From NCBI RefSeq assembly GCF_013408525.1, contig NZ_JACBZM010000001.1, forward strand, positions 682,001 through 746,000: DNA of 64,000 nucleotides. The letters run 5' to 3'. The DNA is from Nocardioides aromaticivorans. Lineage in GTDB: Bacteria > Actinomycetota > Actinomycetes > Propionibacteriales > Nocardioidaceae. Of the stretch, positions 25,506-36,138 are shown piece by piece. The position numbers and the translations under genes were made by a program. The notes beneath the pieces are model-generated. The model searched no databases, was not told the DNA's origin, and was given only the letters and a program-made list of their open reading frames with translations. The number at the start of each line of letters is the position of its first letter. Positions within the stretch are counted from its first letter, which is position 1.

Positions 25506-27251
25506 TCAGCCCGCGTAGTCGAGCTGCGTGAGGGGCGCGCCGTCGGTGTACTCCTCCTGGTCGACCATGTCGACGTAGCGGTCGGCGTACACCGCGAACA
25601 TCGGTGTGCCCACCGACGGGGCGGCGGCGAGACCGAGCAGCCGCCCGGACACGATCGTGGAGAGGACGTCGACGCCGACCGTCGCGCCGTCGGCCGCGAC
25701 CACGTCGACCTCGTACAGCGACCCGGGAGCGGTCGTCGTGAGCAGGCCGACCCGGATCGGGCTGGTCCACGCGAGGTCGTCGATCACGGTCCCCTCCGCC
25801 TCCCTGATGAGGAAGGGAGCCTTGGTCCGGGAGACCCGGCCGCGCCCGTCGAGGAGGACGCGGACGCCGACCACCTCGTCTCCCCCGGCGGTGCGCACGA
25901 CGCCCACGAGCCGGGTGCCGTCACGGGAGACCACCAGTGCCCGCGCGTCGCGGTCGCTGATGCCGGGCACCTCGACCTCGCGGACCCGGTCGTCCTCGAC
26001 GAGGAGGACCCGGGCGCCCGTGCGCCGCCGGTCCAGCACCCAGAGACGACCGGCGAAGTCCCAGGAGGGCCGGGCGTAGGTGCCTCCGCTGAGGATCGTG
26101 CGGGGCACGGCCGCGGCTCCCTGCCGGGCCCGGACCGGTCCCACCCGGACGCGGTGGCCGTCGGAGTCCACGGCCGCCGCGACGGCGGCGTCGGGACGGG
26201 CGGAGATCGCGTCGAGGTCGGCGTCCTGGTCGCCGAACGGCCCCGTCGCCGTCACGAGGTTGCCCGAGCTGCCCCACACCATCCGGCCGCGGGTGAGTCC
26301 GAACAGCAGCGTGGTGGCCTCGTCGCCCGCGGGGTCGAAGGCCTGCCCCCCGTCGACGGCGAACTGGGAGGCACCACCGGGGATCTGCAGGTCCTCACCG
26401 CCGACGGACACCCGCAGCGCCCGGATGGCCGGGTCCTGGCGCAGCGTCCACGCCAGCTGCGCGAGCATCAGCTCCGACTCCTCGGCCGTCAGCCGCGGCG
26501 CGTCGCCGACGAGGTTGATCTCCGCGACGCCGCGCTCGTCGACCGGCACCGAGAGCCCGACCGAGAGGCCTGACGGCACGAACGAGCGCACCACGCCACG
26601 GGCGCGCGGCGGCGGCCCGGCCAACAGGCCGGCGACCAGGCTGGTGGCGAGCTGGTCGCCCTGCGGGACGAAGACCGGCTCGGGGACGAGGATCTGCGCG
26701 ATCGGGTCGAAGAAGTAGAGGGACACCTGCCGGTAGCGCTGCTGGAACCAGCTCGCCGGGACCACGAGGGCGTCGGCCGGGTCGGCGATGCGGAACTCCC
26801 CGCCCTCGACGGTGAGGCGGAAGCTGAGGTCGAGGTCGTCGCCGGCCAGGGCTCCGCGCCAGGCGCCCGCGCGGTCGAGGGCGTCGGCAGCGCCGAGCCG
26901 CACCCGGACGGTGTTGCCCGCCTCGCGGGTCGCGAGCGGGAGGTCGCTGTAGACCACAGTCTCGCGCTCCGGGTTCCACCCCGCGGCGGCTTCGTCGGTC
27001 AGGAACTTCTTCGCGACGTTGATCTGCACCGGCCACGCCGTCATCGCGTCGAGGAAGCCGCTGACGACCTCCGAGCGGGACGCCCCCTCCGCGGGCGGGC
27101 GGGCATCGATGTCACTGGCCTGGTGGGTGTCCTCGGCGTCGATCACGTCGCTGTCGACGACCGGGCCCTGGGTCGGGAGCGACACGCAGCCGGACAGCAG
27201 GAGGGCGAGCGCCCCGAGGACGGGGAGCGCGCGGCGTCGTACGGACCTCAC
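25506..27251 (-). CDS. lpqB: LpqB, MtrB-associated lipoprotein
   Basis: A 581-residue secreted lipoprotein. The signal sequence ends in the lipobox LLLSGC with C22 as the lipidation site. A GerMN-like domain (about 190-300, with SLVAGLLAGPPPRARGVVRS) is followed by a beta-propeller-like C-terminal half. LpqB interacts with the sensor MtrB and modulates MtrA phosphorylation in mycobacteria. The GTG start overlaps the mtrB stop (GTGA). A long open frame upstream is antisense-style sequence inside mtrB. Confidence 0.93.
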   Translation of the reverse strand: MRSVRRRALPVLGALALLLSGCVSLPTQGPVVDSDVIDAEDTHQASDIDARPPAEGASRSEVVSGFLDAMTAWPVQINVAKKFLTDEAAAGWNPERETVVYSDLPLATREAGNTVRVRLGAADALDRAGAWRGALAGDDLDLSFRLTVEGGEFRIADPADALVVPASWFQQRYRQVSLYFFDPIAQILVPEPVFVPQGDQLATSLVAGLLAGPPPRARGVVRSFVPSGLSVGLSVPVDERGVAEINLVGDAPRLTAEESELMLAQLAWTLRQDPAIRALRVSVGGEDLQIPGGASQFAVDGGQAFDPAGDEATTLLFGLTRGRMVWGSSGNLVTATGPFGDQDADLDAISARPDAAVAAAVDSDGHRVRVGPVRARQGAAAVPRTILSGGTYARPSWDFAGRLWVLDRRRTGARVLLVEDDRVREVEVPGISDRDARALVVSRDGTRLVGVVRTAGGDEVVGVRVLLDGRGRVSRTKAPFLIREAEGTVIDDLAWTSPIRVGLLTTTAPGSLYEVDVVAADGATVGVDVLSTIVSGRLLGLAAAPSVGTPMFAVYADRYVDMVDQEEYTDGAPLTQLDYAG

Positions 27252-28921
27252 CGGTCGACCTCCTGCACGGGTACGACGGCATCGGGTCCCGCGACGACGG
27301 CGGCGTCCGACGAGACGGCGTCCTCGGGGATGAGCGGGAGCGGGCTGTGCCGCAGCGTGGCACCCGCCCGGCGCGGCAGGGTGAGCCGGAACTGGGCTCC
27401 CTGCCCGCTGCGGCCCCACGCCTGCAGCCACCCGCCGTGGAGGTGGGCGTCCTCCTGCGCGATGGCCAGGCCGAGCCCGGTGCCGCCGCTGGTGCGGGCC
27501 CGCGCGGGGTCGGAGCGCCAGAACCGGTTGAACACCATCGCCGCCTCGCCGGGGGCGAGCCCGACGCCGTGGTCGCGGACCGTGATCGCGGCCGCCTCCT
27601 CGTCCGACGCGAGCCGGACGACGACCGCCTCGGTCGGGTCGTCGGCGAGGGCGTGGTCGATGGCGTTGGTGACCAGGTTGCGCAGGATCCGCTCCACCCG
27701 GCGACTGTCGACCTCGGCGCGGACCGGGTCGTCGGGGTGCTCGACCATGACCCGGACGTGGCGCTGGTCGGCCAGCGGCTGGGCCGCGGTCACCACCCGG
27801 TTGACGATGTCGTCGAGGTTGACGTCCTCGGGTGCGAGCACGGCCGCGCCGGCGTCGAAGCGACTGATCTCGAGCAGGTCGACGAGCAGGTTCTCGAAGC
27901 GGTCCAGCTCGGCCTGCAGCAGCTCGGCCGCGCGGGCCGAGGCCGGGTCGAAGCCGGCACGGGCGTCGTGCAGCAGGTCCGAGGCCATCCGGACGGTGGT
28001 CAGCGGGGTCCGCAGCTCGTGCGAGACGTCGGAGACGAAGCGGCGCTGCACCCAGCTGAGCTCCTCGAGCTGGCGGATCTGTCGCTGCAGGCTGGTCGCC
28101 ATCTGGTTGAACGAGTAGGCCAGCCGGGCGATGTCGTCCTCGCCGGTGACCTGCAGCCGCTCCTGGAGACGCCCGGCGGCCAGCCGCTCGGCGATCTGCC
28201 GGGCCAGTCGGATGGGCGTCACGACCTGGCGGGTCACCAGCCACGTGAGGCCGGCGACCAGCGCCAGCAGCAGGCCGGCGGCGGTCAGCAGCGCCCGGGT
28301 GACCAGGCCCAGCGTCTCCTGCTCCTCCGACAGCGGGAAGAGGTAGTAGAGGGTGTAGGTCTTGCCGTCGGACGGCAGCTGCACCTGCGAGCCCACGATG
28401 ATGCCGGGCACGGACGAGGACTCGCCGGACTCCTCGCGGACGATCTCGGTGTAGGTCCACGCCGTGGCTCGGCCGACGCCGTCGAAGTGCGCCTCCATGT
28501 CCTCCGGGACGCTGACCAGGTCGAGCCCGCTCGTGTACTCGCCGCCGCCCTCGCGCAGCGGGATGTCCTCGCCCTCGGGTCCGGCCAGCACCACGCTGTA
28601 GCCGCGGCTGGCGCCCCGGTCGATGATCGGGTCGACGAGGTCGCGCTGCTGCCGGCCCACGTTGACCTCGCGGCCCGACGCGGCCTCGAGCCGGTCGCGG
28701 GCATCGCCCATCTCGGCGTCGACCTCGCCCAGCACGACGTCGACGCGGTGCTCGAGGAGTCCCTGCCGGACCTGCTGCAGGAGGATCCAGCCGACCGCGC
28801 TGACCACCAGCGCGGACAGCACGACCGTGCTGGCGACCACCCGCGCCTGGATCGACCGGCGCCAGAAGGTGAGCGCTCGTCGTACCGCGGGTGAGAGGCG
28901 GGTCCAGAGGTCGCGCAGCAT
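27248..28921 (-). CDS. mtrB: MtrB sensor histidine kinase
   Basis: A 557-residue membrane kinase. Two membrane helices (about 28-50 and 208-230) bracket an extracellular sensor region. A HAMP domain (about 228-282) precedes the HisKA domain with phospho-acceptor H301 (FVSDVSHELRTPL). The ATPase domain has NLVTNAIDHA (N-box), DHGVGLAP (G1) and GGTGLGLAI (G2). It phosphorylates MtrA, controlling cell wall metabolism and division. It lies 7 nt downstream of mtrA. Confidence 0.96.
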   Translation of the reverse strand: MLRDLWTRLSPAVRRALTFWRRSIQARVVASTVVLSALVVSAVGWILLQQVRQGLLEHRVDVVLGEVDAEMGDARDRLEAASGREVNVGRQQRDLVDPIIDRGASRGYSVVLAGPEGEDIPLREGGGEYTSGLDLVSVPEDMEAHFDGVGRATAWTYTEIVREESGESSSVPGIIVGSQVQLPSDGKTYTLYYLFPLSEEQETLGLVTRALLTAAGLLLALVAGLTWLVTRQVVTPIRLARQIAERLAAGRLQERLQVTGEDDIARLAYSFNQMATSLQRQIRQLEELSWVQRRFVSDVSHELRTPLTTVRMASDLLHDARAGFDPASARAAELLQAELDRFENLLVDLLEISRFDAGAAVLAPEDVNLDDIVNRVVTAAQPLADQRHVRVMVEHPDDPVRAEVDSRRVERILRNLVTNAIDHALADDPTEAVVVRLASDEEAAAITVRDHGVGLAPGEAAMVFNRFWRSDPARARTSGGTGLGLAIAQEDAHLHGGWLQAWGRSGQGAQFRLTLPRRAGATLRHSPLPLIPEDAVSSDAAVVAGPDAVVPVQEVDR

Positions 28922-28928
28922 GGCAGGA

Positions 28929-29636
28929 CTACGCCGAGCCGGCCTTGTAGCCGACCCCCCGGACGGTCAGCACGATCTCGGGGTGCTCCGGGTCGTGCTC
29001 GACCTTGGACCGCAGCCGCTGCACGTGCACGTTGACCAGCCGCGTGTCGGCGGCGTGGTGGTAGCCCCAGACCTCCTCGAGCAGCACCTGCCGGGTCAGC
29101 ACCTGCCCGGGCCGGCGGGCCAGGCAGAGCAGGAGGTCGAACTCCAGCGGTGTCAGCGGGATCTCGGCGCCGTCGCGGGTGACCGAGTGCCCGGCGACGT
29201 CGATCTGGAGGTCGCGGATGGCGAGGGTCTCCGGCGGCACCGGCTCGGTGCGGCGGACCCGCGCCCGGATCCGGGCGACCAGCTCCTTGGGCTTGAACGG
29301 CTTGACGACGTAGTCGTCCGCGCCGGACTCCAGGCCGACGACCACGTCGACGGTGTCGCCCTTGGCGGTGAGCATGACGATCGGTACGCCGGACTCCGCC
29401 CGGATCTCCTTGCACACGTCGATGCCGTCCTTGCCGGGCAGCATCAGGTCCAGCAGGACGAGGTCGGGCCGGTAGTCGCGGAACTCGGCCAGCGCGGTGT
29501 CTCCCCGGGGGCAGACCCGGCTCTCGAAGCCCTCCTGGCCCAGCACGATCGCGAGCATCTCCGCCAGCGGGGCGTCGTCGTCGACGACGAGGACGCGGCC
29601 CTTGGTCGGGAACGGCGCGCCGGCGGCGGGTGTCAT
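28929..29636 (-). CDS. mtrA: MtrA response regulator (OmpR type)
   Basis: A 235-residue regulator. The receiver domain has VLVVDDDAPLAE, phosphoacceptor D63 in VLLDLMLPGKDG, T at MLTAKG and K in VKPFKPKEL. The C-terminal winged helix has PLTPLEFDLLLCLARRPGQV and VHVQRLRSKVE, ending VRGVGYKAG. ATG 29636 is preferred; ATG 29645 has no room for a ribosome-binding site. MtrA controls peptidoglycan hydrolases and replication or division genes in related genera. Confidence 0.96.
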   Translation of the reverse strand: MTPAAGAPFPTKGRVLVVDDDAPLAEMLAIVLGQEGFESRVCPRGDTALAEFRDYRPDLVLLDLMLPGKDGIDVCKEIRAESGVPIVMLTAKGDTVDVVVGLESGADDYVVKPFKPKELVARIRARVRRTEPVPPETLAIRDLQIDVAGHSVTRDGAEIPLTPLEFDLLLCLARRPGQVLTRQVLLEEVWGYHHAADTRLVNVHVQRLRSKVEHDPEHPEIVLTVRGVGYKAGSA

Positions 29637-29662
29637 GTCACCCATCCTAGGAGAGACGAGCA

Positions 29663-29699
29663 CGAAGCCCCCGCACCCGGAGTGGGTGCGGGGGCTTCG
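29663..29699 (-). terminator. Strong hairpin terminator of ahcY
   Basis: A perfect 16-bp stem (CGAAGCCCCCGCACCC at 29663-29678 with its complement at 29684-29699) encloses a 5-nt loop. It begins 11 nt after the ahcY stop and separates ahcY from mtrA. No T-run follows. Confidence 0.75.
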
Positions 29700-29709
29700 G
29701 TGTCAGCGC

Positions 29710-31152
<1,443 letters not shown>

Positions 31153-31286
31153 GAAAAGTGATCCTCGAGGTTCGAGTGTCGAATGACAGCTGGGTCCTGC
31201 GGCGCATCTGCGCATCGTCGGGATCTCCCGCGCATGACGTGGACCACCTTACAAGCGGCCCTCGACGCGCGGGCAATCATCGGGAG

Positions 31287-31313
31287 GACCCGAGGGGCCC
31301 CTCCTCCGGGGTC
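31287..31313 (-). terminator. Possible terminator of the DUF808 gene
   Basis: GACCC (31287-31291) pairs with GGGTC (31309-31313), with an inner GAGG/CCTC stem. It overlaps the stop codon of the gene ending at 31312. There is no T-run and the loop is tight. Confidence 0.3.
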
Positions 31314-32307
31314 AGTGGGCGGCGGGCGCGCCGTCGTCGTACCGCTCGATCGGGTCCTTGTCGCCCGTGAACGGCAGCAGGCGTACGACGACCACCACGA
31401 CCGCACCGACGACGAGCCCGATCACGGCGGAGATGCCGGTGTTGGCGAGCCAGGCGAGGGCGCTGCCGGCGAAGCCGTGGACCGCGTGCTCGATGTCGTG
31501 CTCGATGCCGTGGACCCAGTCGTAGGGGGCGTTCCAGAGGTCGATCCCGGAGCCGTGGTTGTCGGCGATGTTGACCATCAGGATGTGGCCGCCGACCCAG
31601 AGCATGGCGATCGTGCCGACGACGGAGATGATCGCGAGCAGCCGCGGCATGAACGCGACCAGGCCGTGCCCGAGCCGCTTGGCGAAGGCGGAGGAGCGCT
31701 GGGTGAGGCTGAGGCCGACGTCGTCCATCTTCACGATGAGCGCCACGACGCCGTAGACCGCGATCGTGATCACGACGGCGACGACGAGCAGCGTGCCGAG
31801 CTTGGTCCAGAAGCTCTCGTCCTTCACCGAGTCCAGGGCGATGACCATGATCTCGGCCGACAGGATGAGGTCGGTGCGGACGGCGCCGGCGACGAGGTCC
31901 TTCTCCGCGTCGGGGCCGATCTCGGCGACGGGCGCCTCGTGCTCCTCGTGGTGGGAGACCATGTGCCAGATCTTGTGCGCGCCCTCGTAGGCGAGGAACG
32001 TGCCGCCGAGCATCAGGATGATCGGCAGGAGGTCGGGCAGGAACTCGCTGAGCAGCAGCGCCGCCGGCAGGATGATCAGCAGCTTGTTGCGGATCGAGCC
32101 GACCGCGATCCTCTTGACGATCGGCAGCTCGCGCTCGGCGGCGAGGCCGTGGACGTACTGGGGCGTCACCGCGGTGTCGTCGATGACCACGCCGGCGGCC
32201 TTGGCGGTCGCCTTGCCCGCGGCGGCGCCGACGTCGTCCACGGAGGCCGCGGCCAGCTTGGCGATCGCAGCGACGTCGTCGAGGAGTCCAAAGAGGCCGG
32301 CGCTCAT
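31312..32307 (-). CDS. DUF808 / YedI-family membrane protein
   Basis: A 331-residue membrane protein starting MSAGLFGLLDDVAAIAKLAA, the hallmark opening of the DUF808 (YedI) family, with VIDDTAVTPQYVHG and ELPIVKRIAVGSIRNKLLII next. About six membrane segments follow. The function is unknown. Its ATG sits 7 nt after TAGCCT (32320 to 32315) and lacks a Shine-Dalgarno, suggesting a leaderless transcript. Confidence 0.9.
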   Translation of the reverse strand: MSAGLFGLLDDVAAIAKLAAASVDDVGAAAGKATAKAAGVVIDDTAVTPQYVHGLAAERELPIVKRIAVGSIRNKLLIILPAALLLSEFLPDLLPIILMLGGTFLAYEGAHKIWHMVSHHEEHEAPVAEIGPDAEKDLVAGAVRTDLILSAEIMVIALDSVKDESFWTKLGTLLVVAVVITIAVYGVVALIVKMDDVGLSLTQRSSAFAKRLGHGLVAFMPRLLAIISVVGTIAMLWVGGHILMVNIADNHGSGIDLWNAPYDWVHGIEHDIEHAVHGFAGSALAWLANTGISAVIGLVVGAVVVVVVRLLPFTGDKDPIERYDDGAPAAH

Positions 32308-32328
32308 GGCCCGAAGGCTACCGGGCCG

Positions 32329-33399
32329 CTAACGGGTCCCCACCGCCACCGGCTCGGAGTCCTCCTCGTGCGCGGCGGCGACGACCGCGAGGTCGACCGC
32401 CTCCCGCAGCTGCCGCTGGGCCGGGCCGAACGGGTCGACCACGCGACCGAGCACCCGCCGGACCGGCGGCGCCGCCAGCCCGAGCGCCACGGCCAGGCCG
32501 AACCCGGTGGCGGCGAGCAGCCCCAGCCACGGGTGGCCGTCGAACCAGGCGGGGAAGCCGGCGTACTCGATGCCCTTCACGGCGAAGCCGTGGAAGAGGT
32601 AGACGATCATCGTCGCGGCACCCATCCGGGTGAACCAGCCGCTGCGCCGCGGCACGAGCGCGAGCCACGCGAAGGTGCCCGCGAGCCCGACCGCCATCAC
32701 CAGCAGCCGGGTCAGCACGGCGGTGGAGTCGGGGACGTCCATCAGGTCGAACGGCCGCTGGTAGAGGTAGCCGGTCGACGCCCAGCGGTCGAGGTTGACC
32801 GCCAGCACCGCGATCACGGCGAAGGTGACCGCACCGAGGACGGCCGGGAAGCGGCCGCGCACCCACTCCAGCGCCTCGGGCGTGGTCTTCAGGCCGAGCA
32901 CGAAGAACGGCAGGAAGCCGAGGATGCGGGGCAGGTCCAGCAGCGCCATCCACTCCCCCTGCAGGAAGCCGCTGCCGATGCTGATCGCGACCGCCACGAC
33001 GACGGCTCCCGGCAGCGGTCGCAGCAGCGGCGTGACCAGCCGCCACGCGACCAGGGCGAGGAGGTACCACATCGGGAAGTGCGGATCGAGCCACAGGTCC
33101 TGCAACCGCTCGCCCCCGACGTGCAGCCGGAACCACGCGAGCAGGCCCTCGAAGAGCACATAGGGCACGAGCAGGTCGGTGACCAGCTGCCACATCCGCG
33201 CCGGGCTGTAGTGGAAGCCCCGGGAGAGGTAGCCGGAGAGGAACACGAAGGCCGGCATGTGCCAGAGGTAGACGAAGTCGTAGAGGTGCCACGCGGCCTC
33301 GGCCTCGGACGGCAGGAGCGCCCAGGTGTGGCCGAGGACGACGAGGACGACGAGTCCCATCTTGGCGTTGTCGAGCGAGGGGTCACGAGGAGTGGCCAT
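32329..33399 (-). CDS. Acyltransferase-3 family membrane protein
   Basis: A 356-residue polytopic protein with about ten membrane segments. Near the start it reads SLDNAKMGLVVLVVLGHTWA, where the His after GH matches the conserved Arg/His motif of OafA-type acyltransferases; LWHMPAFVFLSGYL follows. Such enzymes O-acylate surface glycans or lipids. It resembles the fucose 4-O-acetylase-like branch. ATG 33399 is preceded by AAGGAGTG, which decides the start over a GTG/ATG 16 codons upstream. Confidence 0.85.
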   Translation of the reverse strand: MATPRDPSLDNAKMGLVVLVVLGHTWALLPSEAEAAWHLYDFVYLWHMPAFVFLSGYLSRGFHYSPARMWQLVTDLLVPYVLFEGLLAWFRLHVGGERLQDLWLDPHFPMWYLLALVAWRLVTPLLRPLPGAVVVAVAISIGSGFLQGEWMALLDLPRILGFLPFFVLGLKTTPEALEWVRGRFPAVLGAVTFAVIAVLAVNLDRWASTGYLYQRPFDLMDVPDSTAVLTRLLVMAVGLAGTFAWLALVPRRSGWFTRMGAATMIVYLFHGFAVKGIEYAGFPAWFDGHPWLGLLAATGFGLAVALGLAAPPVRRVLGRVVDPFGPAQRQLREAVDLAVVAAAHEEDSEPVAVGTR

Positions 33400-33492
33400 C
33401 ACTCCTTGGTACCCAAGAACGCTGGGAGGAGTCCAAGTGTCAGACAAAGCGTGGCTGTGAGCCGCGCTGCCCCGTCGCGGGCTCCGGGACGC

Positions 33493-34518
33493 TCAGTCGG
33501 CGACGAGGCCGAGGCGGAGGTACTCGGCCGCGTAGGTGCCGTGCAGCAGCAGCGACGCGTAGCGCGCGACCTCGCCGACGGCCTCCGAGGAGACGTGCTC
33601 GATGCGCACGTCGTGAGCGGTCGCGCCCTCCTCGAGGCGGATCCGCTGGTCGCGGACCACCGGGTCGTCGACGCCGTCGTCGAGGATCACCAGCACCGGG
33701 CGCCGGTCGCCCGTGTCGTCGGCGAACGGGTCGGCGAAGACGTTGCGCGGACGCGCGGCCTCGATGACGGGGAGCAGGTGCTCGGCGTCGCCGGCGAGGG
33801 CCGTGCGCCCGGAGGTACGACGGGTCGACTCCGCGACCCGGCGGGCGGCCCGGGCGGCGAGCACCGACCCGCCCCAGATCAGCGGGCTGGCGTCGGCCAG
33901 CGAGATCGCCAGCATCTTGGCCGGGTTGATCGAGATGTCGCGGTGCGGCGAGCAGGCGATCGCGACCGCGTCCAGCGCCTCCGCGACCGACTCGGGGTCG
34001 GCGGTCGGGCCGAGGTGGACCTGGTCGAGGAAGGACAGCATCGCGACCGCCGTGGCGAGCTGGTCGCCGGTGCTGGTCGGCAGCAGCGTCGCCCAGCGGC
34101 CGGTGGCGTGCTCGGCGACGACCGAGTCGCGGGGCGTCGCGACGACCAGCTGGCAGCCGCGACGGGCGGCCTCGGCCACGGCCAGCGCCGTCCCCGCGTC
34201 ACCGCCCTCCGGGGCGAGCACGACCACGAGGTCGAGGCTCCCGGCCCAGCCGGGCAGCGCCGGCGACGGCCACGCCACGAACGGGACCGGGCAGAACGGC
34301 TCGAGCACCGCCCGCAGCAGGCGGGAGTCCGGGCCCGCGGCGATCACCGCACGCGGCCGGGCCTCGCTGGCCCGCGCCACCGCCTCGGCGATCGCGTCCG
34401 CGGAGTCGCCGACCTCACGTCGTACCCGGGCTCCGGACTCGGCGAGCGTGCGCAGGCGGAGGTCCGCCGACGCGAGCGCGCCCTCGTCGTCCAGCCGGGA
34501 CTCGTCGAACCAGACCAT
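33493..34518 (-). CDS. SIS-domain, phosphosugar-isomerase-like protein
   Basis: A 341-residue protein resembling the phosphoglucose/phosphomannose isomerase C-terminal family (mycobacterial Rv3256c type). It contains AVIAAGPDSRLLRAVLEPF, LVVVLAPEGGDAGTALAVAE (SIS-like fold) and, later, the conserved LIWGGSVLAARAARR. The position next to the phosphomannomutase gene supports a mannose-phosphate-related role, but catalysis is not shown. AGGGGAG precedes the ATG. Confidence 0.8.
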   Translation of the reverse strand: MVWFDESRLDDEGALASADLRLRTLAESGARVRREVGDSADAIAEAVARASEARPRAVIAAGPDSRLLRAVLEPFCPVPFVAWPSPALPGWAGSLDLVVVLAPEGGDAGTALAVAEAARRGCQLVVATPRDSVVAEHATGRWATLLPTSTGDQLATAVAMLSFLDQVHLGPTADPESVAEALDAVAIACSPHRDISINPAKMLAISLADASPLIWGGSVLAARAARRVAESTRRTSGRTALAGDAEHLLPVIEAARPRNVFADPFADDTGDRRPVLVILDDGVDDPVVRDQRIRLEEGATAHDVRIEHVSSEAVGEVARYASLLLHGTYAAEYLRLGLVAD

Positions 34519-34541
34519 GCCGCTCCCCTGTCTCCGGTGGG

Positions 34542-34727
34542 CTAGGCGGGCTTGCGGGCCTCGTCGACGAGCAGCACCGGGATGCCGTCGCGCACGGGGT
34601 AGGCCAGGCCGCAGCCGCTGCAGACCAGCTCGGTCGCGTCACCGGCAGCGGTGAGCGCCAGGTCGGACCGGCAGGCCGGGCACACGATGATCGCCAGCAG
34701 CTCCGGCGAGATCTCGGGGGCGCTCAC
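34542..34727 (-). CDS. Trm112-family zinc-ribbon protein
   Basis: A 61-residue protein with two CxxC pairs (CPACRSDLAL and CSGCGLAYPVRDGIPVLL) characteristic of Trm112/YcaR. Trm112 proteins act as partners of methyltransferases or as small structural factors. Its GTG overlaps the phosphomannomutase stop (GTGA) and it lies 23 nt upstream of the SIS-domain gene. Confidence 0.85.
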   Translation of the reverse strand: MSAPEISPELLAIIVCPACRSDLALTAAGDATELVCSGCGLAYPVRDGIPVLLVDEARKPA

Positions 34728-36103
34728 TGCTCGCCCCTGATGGTGGTGAGGACCTCGTCGCGGACTCGGGCCATGGTGGACTCGTCCTTCCCTTCGGCGT
34801 TGAGCCGCAGCAGCGGCTCGGTGTTGGAGGCGCGGACGTTGAACGCCCAGTCCGCGTGGCTGACGGTGAGGCCGTCGAGCTTGTCGACGCTCACGCCGTC
34901 CTTCGAGCTCCAGGTCTGCTCGAGCTCGGCCAGCACGGCCGCCTGGTCGGCCACCGTGCTGTTGATCTCGCCGCTCAGCGGATAGCGCTCGTACGACGCC
35001 AGCAGGGTCGACAGCGGCACGTCGGCCTCGGCGAGGGCGGCCATCGCGTGCAGCGCGGCCAGCATCCCGGAGTCGGCGCGCCAGAAGTCGCGGAAGTAGA
35101 AGTGGCCGCTGTGCTCGCCGCCGAAGATCGCGTCGGTCTCGGCCATGGTGGCCTTGATGTAGGAGTGGCCGACCCGGGTCCGGACGGGCGTGCCGCCGAG
35201 CTCGGCGACGATCTCCGGCACGGCGCGGGAGGTGATCAGGTTGTGGATCACCGTCGCGCCGGGCTCCTTGGCGAGCTCGCGGGCGGCGATGAGGGCGGTC
35301 AGCGTCGAGGGCGAGACCAGCTCGCCGCGCTCGTCGACGAGGAAGCAGCGGTCGGCGTCGCCGTCGAAGGCCAGGCCGATGTCGGCACCCTCCGCGAGCA
35401 CCCGCTTCTGCAGGTCGACCAGGTTGGCCGGCTCGATCGGGTTGGCCTCGTGGTTGGGGAACGTGCCGTCGAGCTCGAAGTACATCGGCACCATCTCGAC
35501 CTGGTCGGCGAGCCGGTCGAAGACCGCGGGCGCGGTGTGCCCGGCCATGCCGTTGCCGGCGTCGACGACGACCCGGATGCGGCGACCCGTGACCGGCGCG
35601 AGCGACAGCAGGTGCGCGGCGTAGGCCTGGAGTACGTCGTGCGAGCCGATGGAGCCCGACCCGCCACCGTTCGCGACGGCCGTGCCGGTCGCCACGCGGT
35701 CGCGGATCTCGGCCAGGCCGCTCTCCATGCCGACCGGCTGCGCGAACGCGCGGCACATCTTGATGCCGTTGTACTGCGCGGGGTTGTGGCTGGCCGTGAA
35801 CATCGCCCCCGGCAGGCCGAGGTGGCCCGAGGCGAAGTAGAGCTGGTCGGTCGACGCGAGGCCGATCATGGTGACGTCGGCGCCGGCTCCGGTCGCGCCG
35901 TCGGCGAACGCACCCGCGAGGGCGGGCGAGCTGGGCCGCATGTCGTAGCCGACCACGATCGCGTCGACACCGAGCACCTCGACGTACGCCGCTCCGGTCG
36001 CGCGCGCCAGGTCCTCGTCGAGCTGCTCGCCGACGATGCCGCGAACGTCGTAGGCCTTGAAGACCTTGCTCAGGTTGTCCGGTGAGGTCGTGGCACTGGC
36101 CAT
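34724..36103 (-). CDS. manB: Phosphomannomutase/phosphoglucomutase
   Basis: A 459-residue alpha-D-phosphohexomutase converting mannose-6-phosphate to mannose-1-phosphate, the precursor of GDP-mannose. The catalytic phosphoserine is S105 in TASHNPAQYNG. The Mg site is D247-G-D249-A-D251-R. The sugar loop GEHSGHFYFRD and the C-terminal phosphate loop RASNTEPLLRL are present. Its ATG sits 7 nt after TAGTGT (36116 to 36111), without a Shine-Dalgarno. Together with manC in this window it can supply GDP-mannose. Confidence 0.95.
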   Translation of the reverse strand: MASATTSPDNLSKVFKAYDVRGIVGEQLDEDLARATGAAYVEVLGVDAIVVGYDMRPSSPALAGAFADGATGAGADVTMIGLASTDQLYFASGHLGLPGAMFTASHNPAQYNGIKMCRAFAQPVGMESGLAEIRDRVATGTAVANGGGSGSIGSHDVLQAYAAHLLSLAPVTGRRIRVVVDAGNGMAGHTAPAVFDRLADQVEMVPMYFELDGTFPNHEANPIEPANLVDLQKRVLAEGADIGLAFDGDADRCFLVDERGELVSPSTLTALIAARELAKEPGATVIHNLITSRAVPEIVAELGGTPVRTRVGHSYIKATMAETDAIFGGEHSGHFYFRDFWRADSGMLAALHAMAALAEADVPLSTLLASYERYPLSGEINSTVADQAAVLAELEQTWSSKDGVSVDKLDGLTVSHADWAFNVRASNTEPLLRLNAEGKDESTMARVRDEVLTTIRGEQ

Positions 36104-36138
36104 GACCCGGACACTAGTGCACGACTGTCCCCGCCGGA

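Noticed and set aside
29636..29663. Upstream start codons for MtrA (ATG 29645 or 29663)
   Set aside because: They leave no usable ribosome-binding site and place the start against the terminator stem. ATG 29636 fits the receiver-domain start better.
31153..31290. Possible SAH riboswitch upstream of ahcY
   Set aside because: I compared the region with what I remember of the SAH riboswitch core and could not find its paired blocks. A covariance-model search would be needed to revive the idea.
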